Notes: generated by a model from the sequence alone, not told the origin. A stretch of 64,000 nucleotides of DNA from Nitrosomonas sp. Is35 (GCF_033063295.1 NZ_JAWJZH010000001.1:1922001-1986000); one strand, 5' to 3'; counted from the stretch's first letter, positions 38,673 through 48,229 are shown. Made by a program: numbers and translations.

Positions 38673-39091
38673 TCACTTCTAACGGTATCAAATCTTTCCG
38701 GAGCCTTGCCAGGCGTCGCTTGGCAAGGCTCAATCATGTACCGGAGCAGCTGTTCTGTTCGCTCCTAAAAAACCGTATTTCATTCTACCCTTCGCTAATT
38801 TCTCCCGCCAAACCCTCTTCAATACGCCGCACTCTTAACAAAAAATTCACATTTATAACCCTAGCAAACGAACCGATTCCTGTAATCACCTCTAAAGGCA
38901 TAAAATCTTTCCAGAGCCTTGACAGATGTCGCTTGGCAAGTCTCAATGGAGTGCTGGAACAGTCGTTTTGTTCGCCCTTAAAAACCCGGATTTCATTCTA
39001 ATCTTCGCTAATTTTCTCCCGGCAAACCGTCTTCAATACCCGTGATTCTTAACAAAGAATTAACATTTAGGCCCTTATACTGGCCGCCCAA
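38666..39091. repeat. Imperfect tandem duplication, 213-bp period, two copies
   Basis: Copy 1 begins CCTGTAATCACTTCTAACGG at 38666 and copy 2 CCTGTAATCACCTCTAAAGG at 38879. Both contain the same hairpin, then GTTCTGTTCGC or GTTTTGTTCGC, TTTCATTCTA, CTTCGCTAAT and CTTAACA. The first copy starts within the last codon of the methyltransferase gene. The 540-bp gene-free stretch 38673-39214 consists of this duplication plus the promoter of the next gene. Confidence 0.85.
38701..38731 (+). terminator. Strong hairpin after the methyltransferase gene
   Basis: GAGCCTTGCCA and TGGCAAGGCTC form an 11-bp perfect stem with a 9-base loop, 28 bases after the stop. No clear U-tract follows, so a Rho-independent terminator is not certain. 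A mismatched version recurs at 38914-38944 in the second tandem copy. Confidence 0.6.
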
Positions 39092-39214
39092 TCAAAATGA
39101 AAGAGAGAAGCAAGGCATGCGACCTGATTAACAGCTGGATTGAGTCAGCAAGTGGAAGCTTCCATGCAATTTGATTGGAAATAAAATAACCTACTAAAAT
39201 GAAAGGAAGTCTGA

Positions 39215-40136
39215 ATGAAAAACATTCTTAACGAGGTACGTTCCGTTTTATTCGTTGGTGTGATTTTTTTTTGGTAGTGTGGCCTCATCTCAGGTTCTGG
39301 CACAAGATGCGGTAGCGCAACGGATTAAAGAACTGGAAGAACGATTGCGGGCCATGCAGAGTGGCATGCAAACGATGCAAAATGAACTGGAAAGCTTGAA
39401 AATTCAATCTTCCCAGGTAACCGGGAAAGTTGAAAAAATTCAACAAAACCCGCAAAACCAACAAATCCCTCAGCTAACTGAAAAAGTTAGAAAAATCCCG
39501 CAAACAGCAAGTTCAGCAGAAGCAAATCAGGAAGATCAAAAGAAAGGCAATATGGTATTTTTCCGCGGTGGCTTTGCGCATAGCTCGCAACATCGCGATG
39601 GCATGGTATTCCATAGTGATGTGGTCTCTGCCGGTGCACAAGACCGGCCCGATAAGAATGGCTGGTATTTCGGTGCCGGTTTCGATTGGAATCTCACCAA
39701 GAATGCCTGGGATCTGGCACCTAGAACCAATGTGTTAGCTGAATTGATGTTCGAGTACAAAGAATTCAGCTCACATGTGCAAGGTAATGCGTTGGCCAAT
39801 ATGCCGACCCAACTGATCGGCGGCGCCATCAATCCACACAGCGTGACAGTCAGCCAACTATCAATTTATGCATCGCCCAAAATCAAGTTTCTTGAAGGCA
39901 ACCGGTTCAGGCCGTGGATCATTCCGGCCGGTTTCGGCATGCACATCATCAGCCCGCCGGGCGAATCGGCCTCCTTTTTTATTCCCGGCGTCGTATTTGC
40001 CGGAGGAGCGGAATATCGAGTCTGGAAAGATTTTTACGCCGGTGTCGACGCTCGTTACCATATTACCGGTGGTAAAAAAGATGGTATCAATGTCGATGGC
40101 TTGACGGCTGGTGGTTATTTAGGCATCGGCTTCTAA
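39215..40136 (+). CDS. Outer-membrane beta-barrel protein with coiled coil; signal peptide out of frame at a T9 run
   Basis: From ATG 39215 (GGAAG upstream) the frame reads MKNILNEVRSVLFVGVIFFW and stops at 39275. With one T fewer in the nine-T run at 39264-39272 it would read on as IFFGSVASSQVLAQDAVAQRI into the long frame that follows, restoring a perfect signal peptide. The mature part has a heptad coiled coil (IKELEERLRAMQSGMQTMQ, about 25-75), then a barrel region with alternating aromatic strands and final GGYLGIGF ending in Phe, as in outer-membrane proteins. Could be a sequencing error, slippage-dependent expression or a mutation. The substrate or role is unknown. Confidence 0.75.
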
Positions 40137-40432
40137 CGTTCACATTTCATCAAACGATCTGAAGTCCCATGAAGTGAGGTAAGTGGCAATGCCGCTCACC
40201 TCGCTCGAGTGGGTAAATCAACCGATTTAATACCTGCATCATCCATTTCAAGTGCCAGTGGCATACAACTAATACGGCTTCACTCCGCTCATTAACCATC
40301 CCGCCGGGAAACATGTTAGCTTCCTGTTGCAATAATCGCAGCAATCACCCGGATTAGCGCCCCGTGCAGACCAAGAACCGGTAAGATCAGCAAAAAGCAG
40401 CGGTTAAAAAACAACAATGGATAAAAACTGAG
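40137..40432. other. Gene-free interval before the OFA transporter
   Basis: 296 bp. An open frame of 64 codons on the minus strand (40150-40344) shows no recognisable pattern and no ribosome-binding site. No hairpin or repeat was found; the promoter of the transporter is presumably here. Confidence 0.4.
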
Positions 40433-41686
40433 ATGACCCGGCACGATTTGAAATTATTCGGTATGGAAGCGGCAAAAGGCCGCTGGGTGTTTGTGGCGAT
40501 CGGGTTATTGATCAATGTGTGCCTGGGATCGATTTATGCCTTCAGCGTTTTCCGGAAACCATTGGAAGCTTTGTGGGGGATCACGTCGAGCCAGAGCGGA
40601 TATCCGTTCATGGTGTTTCTGGCGGTATTTGCCGTTGCGATGCCGCTGGCGGGCAATCTGATCGAGCGCTGGGGACCGAGAATGACAGCTACACTCGGCG
40701 GTTTACTGGCGGGAGCCGGGTGGATCGCGGCAAGTTTTTCCACGGATATCGCCACTTTAACGTTGTTGTACGGCGTCATCGGCGGCGCCGGGGTCGGCAT
40801 CGTGTACGGCTGCCCGATTGCCGTCGTGGTCAAATGGTTTCCACGCCACAGCGGGCTGGCGATTGGATTGACCGTCATGGGTTTCGGCGTATCGGCATTA
40901 TTGATTGCACCGCTGATGAAAGCGATGATTCTGCAACCGGAGATCGGGATCATGCATACGTTTCTGTATCTTGGTATTGCATTCACCATCGTCATCGCCC
41001 TGCTGGCGCAGTTATTGCGTTTCCCGCCGGACGCATGGAATCCTGCCGGATCCGGCACGCTGAACGCCGCGCCGGTTCCGCCCGCTTTGCATTTAAACCG
41101 GCAAGCCATGCTAAAAACCACCCGTTTCTATGCGCTATGGGCAACGTACACGATCGGTTGTGTGGCCGGATTGATGGCGATCGGCATCGCATCGCCGGTC
41201 GGTACCGAAGTGGCGCAGCTGGACGCGCCCACCGCAGCGCTTACGGTGTCATTGTTTGCGGTATTCAACGGACTGGGGCGGCCGCTGTTCGGCGCGTTAA
41301 CCGATAAGCTCGGCCCGAAGCACACCGCGATGGTTTCGTTTACCTTGATCCTGAGCGCGTCTTTGCTGTTGTTTTTTTTCGGACAAGGCAACGCCATGCT
41401 GTATCTGCTGGCATTCTGCGTACTGTGGATGTGCCTGGGTGGATGGCTGGCGCTCGCGCCCACCGCCACCGGCATTTTCTTTGGAAAACTGCACTATGCG
41501 CAAAATTACGGACTGATGTTTACCGCCTACGGTGCAGGCGCCATCTTGGGAACACTGCTGTCCGGCAGCATCAAGGACATCACCGGCAGCTATCTGCATG
41601 CATTTGCCGTTGTCGCGGGGCTGGCGGTTCTCGGGATGCTGATCGCCGCAATAGGACTCAACGCACCGGATAAACGCACATCTTGA
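40433..41686 (+). CDS. Major facilitator transporter, OFA (oxalate/formate antiporter) family
   Basis: 417 residues with about 12 membrane helices. WVFVAIGLLINVCLGSIYAFSVFRKPLE at the N-terminus is the OFA signature, followed by GNLIERWGPRMTATLGG (motif A), GGAGVGIVYGCPIAVVVKWFPRHSGLAIGLTVMGFG and GRPLFGALTDKLG in the second half. The family exchanges small carboxylates (oxalate, formate, pyruvate); substrate here is unresolved. No adjacent oxalate or formate enzyme. Confidence 0.9.
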   Translation: MTRHDLKLFGMEAAKGRWVFVAIGLLINVCLGSIYAFSVFRKPLEALWGITSSQSGYPFMVFLAVFAVAMPLAGNLIERWGPRMTATLGGLLAGAGWIAASFSTDIATLTLLYGVIGGAGVGIVYGCPIAVVVKWFPRHSGLAIGLTVMGFGVSALLIAPLMKAMILQPEIGIMHTFLYLGIAFTIVIALLAQLLRFPPDAWNPAGSGTLNAAPVPPALHLNRQAMLKTTRFYALWATYTIGCVAGLMAIGIASPVGTEVAQLDAPTAALTVSLFAVFNGLGRPLFGALTDKLGPKHTAMVSFTLILSASLLLFFFGQGNAMLYLLAFCVLWMCLGGWLALAPTATGIFFGKLHYAQNYGLMFTAYGAGAILGTLLSGSIKDITGSYLHAFAVVAGLAVLGMLIAAIGLNAPDKRTS

Positions 41687-41822
41687 ACTTGCCGCTGACC
41701 GCGGCGGCTCCACGGCCTGCCGCCGCTGATCTTCACTTTCATCCCGGTTGATAACAATTCGTTTCGTTTTAAATCTCCCCGTGATAACCTTCAACAAGGA
41801 ATGATCAAGGAAAAGCAATCAA

Positions 41823-42215
41823 ATGGATAAATTGGGACTTCCAATTGTTTTATTGGCGGCTTTATGGGGTGCTGTCAATACCACATTGAGTTTCTTTCAA
41901 TTCATCAACGCCAGACGCGACATGGTGTTTGAATTGATCGACAAATGCGGTTATTGCCCGGAACAAACGCTCGGTCCGGTGGAAATCTATCTGACCAATC
42001 TTCTGCCGCTGACGATCGGAAACATCATTTTTCTTTACCTGATCAGCTATGTCATTTTATCCATTCCACGCCACATGAAGATTGAAAATGAAGATGAGGC
42101 CAAACGGCTCAAGACCGCATGCAATTACATTGCGGTATTGCCTATTTTTGGCGCACTCTCATTTTGCGGCGGCGGGGTATTCGATCTGGTGATGCTGATT
42201 CACGCCTTGAAATGA
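41823..42215 (+). CDS. Small integral membrane protein
   Basis: 130 residues with three or four hydrophobic segments (IVLLAALWGAVNTTLSFFQFI, LLPLTIGNIIFLYLISYVILSI, YIAVLPIFGALSFCGGGVFDLVMLI). Not recognised. A Cys pair in DKCGYCPEQT lies between helices 1 and 2. Its stop overlaps the start of the hydrolase (ATGA), so the two are translationally coupled. Confidence 0.7.
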   Translation: MDKLGLPIVLLAALWGAVNTTLSFFQFINARRDMVFELIDKCGYCPEQTLGPVEIYLTNLLPLTIGNIIFLYLISYVILSIPRHMKIENEDEAKRLKTACNYIAVLPIFGALSFCGGGVFDLVMLIHALK

Positions 42216-43162
42216 GAAAAAATCTCCTCCCGGCACTCGCGCTGCTACTGGCGGTTTTAACTTCCGGCGGCTGTGCTGTCATGGATAAAAACATTCCCGG
42301 CTGGACGCAATACCAGAATCTGGACAAAACCAACGCACTGGAACTGGCATCCCGGAGCACCGGCACCGGCGAACCGGTATTGCTGATTCATGGTTTTGGC
42401 GCAAGCAGTTATAGCTGGCGGCATGTTATTGAACCGCTGGCGCAAAAGAACCGGGTCATCACCATTGACTTGAAAGGCTTCGGCGATTCTCCGAAACCGC
42501 GCGATGATGCGTATTCCGTTTACGAGCAAGCCAGACTGGTGAGAAACTTCATTCTCGAAAACAACTTAAAGAATCTCCACATCATCGGCCATTCCTATGG
42601 TGGCGGAGTCGCATTGGCGGTATCGATCTATTTGTCGGCATCCAATCCGGGGCTGCAAAAAAGCCTGGTACTCATCGACAGCGTTGCCTACCCGCAGGAA
42701 CTGCCCGGTTTCGTAAAAATACTCGCAACGCCAATATTGGGGCCATTGATCACTTATGCCGTGCCCAATACCTTCCAGGTGAAGAATCTGCTGAAGATCG
42801 TGTATTTCAACGATGACCTCATTCCGCAAGAAGCCATCGACCACTACGCCGCCGATCTCGGCAAACCCGACGCCAAATACGCGCTGCTCACGTCGGTACG
42901 GCAAATGCTGCCAACCGATTTGCAACAATTCTCGGAAAACTACGCCAGTCTGACCATTCCCACCCTGATTGTCTGGAGCCGGGAAGATGAAATCGTGCCG
43001 CTGGCTGTCGGCAAAAGGCTGCATGAAAATATACCGGATTCAAAGCTCGTCATCATGAGCGGTGTCGGTCACGCTGTGCAAGAAGAAAAGCCATCGCTGC
43101 TTTTGCCGCACTTGCGCAGTTTCCTGGAAGCCGGATCGCACCGCACGGCCGTCACCCCCTGA
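42212..43162 (+). CDS. Alpha/beta-hydrolase, probable lipoprotein
   Basis: 316 residues from the ATG at 42212, overlapping the previous stop. Lipobox-like LTSGGC at residues 17-22 after a hydrophobic stretch predicts membrane anchoring. Oxyanion region HGFGASSYSWRHVIEPLA, nucleophile elbow GHSYGGG with Ser, Asp in WSREDEIVP and catalytic His in SGVGHAVQEEKP. Esterase, lipase or haloalkane-type hydrolase; the substrate cannot be assigned. Confidence 0.88.
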   Translation: MRKNLLPALALLLAVLTSGGCAVMDKNIPGWTQYQNLDKTNALELASRSTGTGEPVLLIHGFGASSYSWRHVIEPLAQKNRVITIDLKGFGDSPKPRDDAYSVYEQARLVRNFILENNLKNLHIIGHSYGGGVALAVSIYLSASNPGLQKSLVLIDSVAYPQELPGFVKILATPILGPLITYAVPNTFQVKNLLKIVYFNDDLIPQEAIDHYAADLGKPDAKYALLTSVRQMLPTDLQQFSENYASLTIPTLIVWSREDEIVPLAVGKRLHENIPDSKLVIMSGVGHAVQEEKPSLLLPHLRSFLEAGSHRTAVTP

Positions 43163-43213
43163 ACACCAGGCGACCTGCATGATTCATTATTCACCGTTAA
43201 GAGCTAACCTATC

Positions 43214-45412
43214 ATGAGAAATATCAGAATCCTGACCATGAACATCCAAGCGCAAGCTTGGCCCGCAGGCCCTCATAGTGACGCCAAATGGCGCGCTGAA
43301 GCGGTGGTAAAAGCGCTCGATCCCGGCAATTTTGCTTTTGACGAGCATCCCGATGTGGTGGTGTTCAATGAAGCGGACAATGAAGATGCAAAAGAGATTC
43401 TGGAAAATGGACTGAAGCCTCTCTATCCGCATTACATCGTGTCGTTCAACGGCGGCAGCGGCGATCTGGACGACGGTGGACTGGCAATATTCAGCAAATT
43501 CGAGTTGCGCGAATTGCCGCCGTCGGACAACAATTTCTCCAATAACCGCAGCCGGTTTTATCCCTATCAAAGCGGTCTTTTTTACCCGATGAGCGCCGGT
43601 GATGACGGCTTGGCGGAAAAAGGCGTGGCCATCGTGCAGATCAGTACGGGATTACACTTTGAAGTCGTGACCATTGCTTTGACACATTTGCAGGCGTTTT
43701 ACGAAGAAGTCGGCGAACATCACACCATCCGCCTGCGCCAACTGAAAGTCATCGAAGGCGCGTTGATCGACCTCATCGGCGCACCGGAAGACAACGGCAA
43801 TTGGGACAAAGTCATCGTGCTGGGCGATTTGAACATCCGTGGCGATACGCCGCCCTATTCCACCGAGGGCCACGGCGAATGGACCAATGTATTCATCAAC
43901 AACGGCGGGCCGTACAACAATGCTTCGCAAGGCATCCCCTTCAGGCAAAACCAGCTGATTTTCACCGGGCAGCTGATCGACGGCTGGCGCACGCTCATGG
44001 CCCCGCCCGGCGCTTTCATGGAAGCGGACCCCGGTTTGACCAACACCAATCTGAAGGAAGGCGAGCATTTACCGGCGGGATTGAAAGAGCGGCTGGATTA
44101 CATCTGCTTTCCGAAGCAACGCACCAATGAGATAGGCGAAACGCCGCGCCGGCTGGTCGCGCAGCACATGCGGATTTTGCCGTCCAATTTTTCCGATCTG
44201 GATATGGCATTCGAAAGAATCCAAAGCGACCATCGCGGCATTTTGGCGCAGGTGCATTGGCAGTTTCCGTACAACACGCCGAACCAAGCCAAAATCCAGA
44301 GCGATTTTGTGCATTTTCAAGCGCCGGATTCATTGGTCAAAGTCAACATCGCCAACGACCTGAAGATTCCCTCTCCCGGTGTGTTTCAGTGGATTTATAT
44401 CCACGAACCAGGCACCTACACGTTCACTTACTCACCCAATCTGGAAGCCGCTTTTTATTACGACAACGCTATGTCCACCAAAATTGATCCGTTCAATCAA
44501 GTCAAATGGACTGAATTAGTACCCGACCACAACTGGCTGAACAGTTTGCAACACGAATTCCAGCTTGGCGAAACGGGTGATCAGGTCGACGTGCACCGGC
44601 CGATGTTCATCCGCCTGAAAGCTGCCGAGAGAGACGATCAATTCACCGGCAACATCGCTTTTTCCTTCATCAAGCACACCGGCGAAAACCGTTTCCTCGC
44701 CATCGGCCTGCAACCAAACGATATTCCCAAAGACCCGCGCTTGCCGGTGGGCCAGAAAAATGGCGCAAACGACGAATGCTGGTTCCGCGCGCCGCTAGCG
44801 GAGCAATTATTGAGCGGTAATCCTTATCCGGTGCAGTTTTACATCCAAAACGATTTTGCCCGGAAAATCCGCCTCAGCCTGTTCGAAGGCATCGCCGCCC
44901 CCGCGCCGTTTGAGCAAGTCTCCAATGAAGACAAACTCACCTTGATCGGCTACGACCGCGCCACCGACATCAAGGATGTATATATGCTGCTGGAACGCAG
45001 CCAGACCACAGATTATGAATTCCTTGCAGGCTACCGCTACAGTATTTCCTACCTGAATTACCTGGAAATCTATAGCATCGAAGACCAAAGCGGCCTGGGC
45101 GCGGATGAAATCCACCTCACTATGACCGCCGACGATATGACCACCAACTTCCTCGACTTCACCGACGAAGATTTTGACGACGATGAACGGCGGATGCTCA
45201 ATTCTTATTACCCGAAAAACACCGCTTTTGACAACCGGCTCAACATCACCGTGTTCGAACTGGATAGCGGCGAAGACGACGACGGCCCCTTCACCACCAC
45301 GATTCCCGCATTGAAAAAAGGCGAAAACAACCGCGAATCGTCGCTCATCATCGAAGCGGAAGGTGCGGAGTATCAAATCAGTTACAGGTTAAGCCGGAAT
45401 CCGAACCGGTGA
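43214..45412 (+). CDS. Endonuclease/exonuclease/phosphatase-fold protein with beta-rich C-terminal half
   Basis: 732 residues. The EEP domain covers about 1-350: Asn10 (TMNIQAQAW), Glu53 (VFNEADNEDA), THLQAFYEEVGEHHTIRLRQ, LGDLNIRGD and the final SDHRGILAQ, the layout of bacterial sphingomyelinases and related nucleases. The C-terminal 370 residues hold beta-rich repeats (FQWIYIHEPGTYTFTYS, acidic ends DFTDEDFDDDERR) resembling calcium-binding adhesion-like domains. There is no signal peptide, so secretion would need another route, or it is cytoplasmic. Its substrate (lipid or nucleic acid) is not decidable from sequence. Confidence 0.8.
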   Translation: MRNIRILTMNIQAQAWPAGPHSDAKWRAEAVVKALDPGNFAFDEHPDVVVFNEADNEDAKEILENGLKPLYPHYIVSFNGGSGDLDDGGLAIFSKFELRELPPSDNNFSNNRSRFYPYQSGLFYPMSAGDDGLAEKGVAIVQISTGLHFEVVTIALTHLQAFYEEVGEHHTIRLRQLKVIEGALIDLIGAPEDNGNWDKVIVLGDLNIRGDTPPYSTEGHGEWTNVFINNGGPYNNASQGIPFRQNQLIFTGQLIDGWRTLMAPPGAFMEADPGLTNTNLKEGEHLPAGLKERLDYICFPKQRTNEIGETPRRLVAQHMRILPSNFSDLDMAFERIQSDHRGILAQVHWQFPYNTPNQAKIQSDFVHFQAPDSLVKVNIANDLKIPSPGVFQWIYIHEPGTYTFTYSPNLEAAFYYDNAMSTKIDPFNQVKWTELVPDHNWLNSLQHEFQLGETGDQVDVHRPMFIRLKAAERDDQFTGNIAFSFIKHTGENRFLAIGLQPNDIPKDPRLPVGQKNGANDECWFRAPLAEQLLSGNPYPVQFYIQNDFARKIRLSLFEGIAAPAPFEQVSNEDKLTLIGYDRATDIKDVYMLLERSQTTDYEFLAGYRYSISYLNYLEIYSIEDQSGLGADEIHLTMTADDMTTNFLDFTDEDFDDDERRMLNSYYPKNTAFDNRLNITVFELDSGEDDDGPFTTTIPALKKGENNRESSLIIEAEGAEYQISYRLSRNPNR

Positions 45413-45495
45413 AGGCTGCGATGAATTTATTGTTTTGACGGTTTGTTTTCAGCTTGTAGGACGGATGCTCGGAGGGTGATTCGTCAAATCATGCG

Positions 45496-45528
45496 GGCGG
45501 AACGCTTTCAGCTTCCGCCTTACGCGGG
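45496..45528. repeat. Dispersed REP-like element, copy 1
   Basis: GGCGGAA, CGCTTTCAGC, TTCCGCC followed by TTACGCGGG. A 7-bp perfect stem. Related copies lie at 49111-49142 and 49833-49865, all intergenic. Confidence 0.7.
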
Positions 45529-45606
45529 TTCTTACGATAGCAAAAATGGGTGGTGAGTCAAACGTCACCTACAGCGATTTGTTGGACCCCATCAGCAAGA
45601 TAGCAA

Positions 45607-47292
45607 TCACGAGACTTTTCCCCTTCCTCCAACCAACAAGCCAATCTTTTTCATATGTGCAGCATTTATCTTGCTGGCTTTACTCTTAGTCATCCATTCA
45701 CAGTTCCCTGGAAAATAGCCTCCTGTCTTGTCCACTCGAGCGAAGGCCATTCCTTTAGCTGGCGGCTGCCCGTTGTCGGCCAGAAACTGATCGAAGTCTC
45801 TCCATGCATTAAAAAGCTCGATGCCTACAATGTATTCACTAGACTTTGGGTTGATAACACCATGCACCAGCCTGCTCCAGACTTTATAAGCTGGTGTTTT
45901 CACCAAGCTCTCGCCTGGCTTGGCTGGTTGTTTGACGTTTACTCTGCCTTTTCGGATGCGCGCTGCTGCGGCGTAAAGGCTAATTTCACGCGTTTCTGCT
46001 ACGTATGCCACCGCTGCCTTTATGCTTGGAAAGGTAATGCCATCCACCTCTATTGAACGAGAGTTAGAGCCCCCGCTTGTTCCGCCTGTAGAAATATTGA
46101 AACCAGCGGGCACCATAGTGCCCAATTTTTGGATCCACCTTCTTTCTTTGGCTTCAAGACTTCCTTTGCTGCTTCCCGTGTCGATTTGCTCAATGGTGAA
46201 TTCAGATTCGCCATATTTCCGTATTGCTGCGTGAAGCGATTGCTTATTTTTGATATGCCCAGCTCTCGCTTGGTCCAGGTGATACTCCCATCGTCGATCC
46301 AGCGATTGAACCGTGATGCCAACGTACTTTTTACCAGTGCCCTGGTGAGTTACGATATAAATGATTCCCTCACCGTAGCCTGGATTGGGTACTCGGGAAA
46401 AAGCCTTCTCTGCCGAAACGCCGGACTCAATCCATCGCGCAATAGTCGTTGAACTTGCTGGAGGACTAAGAGCCCGAATCGCCTCTTCCAGGTTGGGATA
46501 AATATCTCCGTGCACCGTCACACTTCTGACCTTTCGTGAAGCCCTCACGTATCCTTCGCTGAGAATTCTATCCTCGCTCATTCCTGCTTGGCGTCGCTTG
46601 AGAGCTCTCCAGTAATCGATTCCCAATTCTTCGCATTTTTGTTTGAACGTTCCGATCTTGCACAAATTCGTGGCGCATTTGGGGCACCCGCTACCTCGCA
46701 GGTGGTTGTTTGGACTTTGATGGAATATTCCGTGTTCAGGACAATGAATGATTCCCTTTGTTGTGGTATTTACATACTCAAATTGGTCGTAGCCATACTT
46801 TCCACCGTGAACGATCTGAACTCGCTCGCGAAAACTATCAAGCAAACGAGATTCATTATGCTCGGGCTTTAGATGACCTAGTCCCAGTGCATGCTTGAGG
46901 GATTTGCATTTGGGACACCCAACGTGGCCACGTTGATGATTACGAGGCTCCTGTAAAAAAACTAAATCGTGTGCAACACATCGAATTTTAACCTTCTCCC
47001 CAAAGGGCGGCAATTCATGGAAAAGACTATAATCGTACCGATCTCCAAAATGCGTTCTGGATCTAGAAACAAAATCTTCTTTCGTTACCTTTTGTGACTC
47101 AAAGAAACACTCCTTACAGCCAACTCCGTTGATGTGGTGTCCAGGCAGAATGAGGAACGGACCATGTTTCAGGCAGACCACCTCAACTTTCGCTGTACTG
47201 TTCGTGTAGTAGACATTGGAGTAATCGCAGCTGTCGCCATGCACTGCTTGAAATCCTTCTATCACTTCTGTCTGTAATTTCTTACGTGGCAC
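45607..47292 (-). CDS. Composite GIY-YIG endonuclease with zinc-ribbon repeats and NUMOD-like modules
   Basis: 561 residues. Three zinc-ribbon repeats at about 5-62, 70-129 and 150-206 share the pattern kYdYs, kv.i.C..Hg.F, then GC..C (for example HCPEHGIFHQSPNNHLRGSGCPKC). A NUMOD-like helix (VHGDIYPNLEEAIRAL) at about 260, the GIY-YIG nuclease at 309-400 (GIIYIVTHQGTGKKYVGIT, Arg and Glu in ERRWIQKLG), a second NUMOD-like block at about 412-450, and an AP2/HNH-like C-terminus near 470-545 (TGGYFPGNCEWMTKSKASKIN). This layout is seen in phage and mobile homing endonucleases. Chromosomal, free-standing; its start lies about 25 bp from repeat A. Confidence 0.85.
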   Translation of the reverse strand: MPRKKLQTEVIEGFQAVHGDSCDYSNVYYTNSTAKVEVVCLKHGPFLILPGHHINGVGCKECFFESQKVTKEDFVSRSRTHFGDRYDYSLFHELPPFGEKVKIRCVAHDLVFLQEPRNHQRGHVGCPKCKSLKHALGLGHLKPEHNESRLLDSFRERVQIVHGGKYGYDQFEYVNTTTKGIIHCPEHGIFHQSPNNHLRGSGCPKCATNLCKIGTFKQKCEELGIDYWRALKRRQAGMSEDRILSEGYVRASRKVRSVTVHGDIYPNLEEAIRALSPPASSTTIARWIESGVSAEKAFSRVPNPGYGEGIIYIVTHQGTGKKYVGITVQSLDRRWEYHLDQARAGHIKNKQSLHAAIRKYGESEFTIEQIDTGSSKGSLEAKERRWIQKLGTMVPAGFNISTGGTSGGSNSRSIEVDGITFPSIKAAVAYVAETREISLYAAAARIRKGRVNVKQPAKPGESLVKTPAYKVWSRLVHGVINPKSSEYIVGIELFNAWRDFDQFLADNGQPPAKGMAFARVDKTGGYFPGNCEWMTKSKASKINAAHMKKIGLLVGGRGKVS

Positions 47293-47316
47293 GATGGAGC
47301 TAAAATGAAGTTAGAT

Positions 47317-47506
47317 GTTCGAAATGACGTGATATGTTACGTCAAACGTAATCGATAATCCTACAGAAATCATTCTATCTCCCTATTTTTCATAGAATTG
47401 TTACATTTTTAGGTTTCATCGCAAGATATTGCCAGAAGGTATTAGATCTCTATTCCTGAATTCCATACCAGCGAAGCATACCCTCCAACCGCCGTCCCGT
47501 GCAATG
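47317..47506. repeat. 190-bp noncoding repeat, copy A
   Basis: Shares an ordered series of blocks with 51712-51893 and 55121-55311: TTACGTCAA near the left end, CATTCTATCTCCC, a GGTTTCATCGC or similar block, AGAAGG.. and TTAGA, AATTCCAT, CGAAGCATA and GTGCAATG. It lies between the endonuclease start and the GST gene. No open frame is conserved across the copies. Confidence 0.7.
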
Positions 47507-47590
47507 GATCGCCGAATCTGTGGATCAGCACTCATCATATCAACCCCGCTAAAATGCAATAATGCTTCCGTTATGCAATAAGGTGAAAAC

Positions 47591-48229
47591 ATGATTACTC
47601 TATATGGCATTGAATGGTCGCGCGCGAAATATGTATTGTTCACGCTGGCGGAGCTTGGTCTGGATTTCCAGCATGTCCGGATCAACCCATTTGAGAAAGA
47701 GAAGAATGCGCCCGAGTATTTAAAGCTGAACCCGCTGGCGCAGGTGCCCACGCTGGTCGATGGCGATCTGGTGCTGACCGAGGCGATGGCGATCAATTTT
47801 TATCTGTCGAGAAAATACGGCGCTGGGAAGCTGTGGGCGGACCGGCTGGAAGACGAAGCGCAAATCTACAAATGGAGTCTTTTTGCGGTCACTCAAATGG
47901 AAACTGCCTGTGTGGATCTGATTCTGCACCGGAAGGTTTTCGATGTGAAAATTAGAAACCCGGACATCATCCAGGCGGCGGAAAAGAAACTGGTGAAACC
48001 GCTTGAAGTCTTGAACAACTATCTCGCCGGTAAAGATTTTTTGGTGGCCGGCAAATTTACCGTCGCGGATATCCATATGACGGGTGTTTTGTCTTATGCG
48101 CTGGGCGGCGAATTTGATTTCTCGCCCTATCGCCATGTGGTGCGGTATTTGGATGCGATTTTATCGAGACCGGCATGCAGGAAAGCGGGAATTGCCCCCT
48201 ACAGCGAATCCAAATCTGCGCATCACTAA
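47591..48229 (+). CDS. Glutathione S-transferase
   Basis: 212 residues. Thioredoxin-like N-domain at about 1-80 (ITLYGIEWSRAKYVLFTLAELGLDFQHVRIN, NPLAQVPTLVDGDLVLTEAMAINFYLS), then the helical C-domain with KDFLVAGKFTVADIHMTGVL. An N-terminal Ser (SRAK) occupies the catalytic position. Convergent with the RIO kinase gene, overlapping by 4 bases. Confidence 0.92.
   Translation: MITLYGIEWSRAKYVLFTLAELGLDFQHVRINPFEKEKNAPEYLKLNPLAQVPTLVDGDLVLTEAMAINFYLSRKYGAGKLWADRLEDEAQIYKWSLFAVTQMETACVDLILHRKVFDVKIRNPDIIQAAEKKLVKPLEVLNNYLAGKDFLVAGKFTVADIHMTGVLSYALGGEFDFSPYRHVVRYLDAILSRPACRKAGIAPYSESKSAHH

Noticed and set aside
44807..45376. 189-codon open frame antisense to the EEP-fold gene
   Set aside because: Valine/Glu-rich shadow sequence with no ribosome-binding site or motif.
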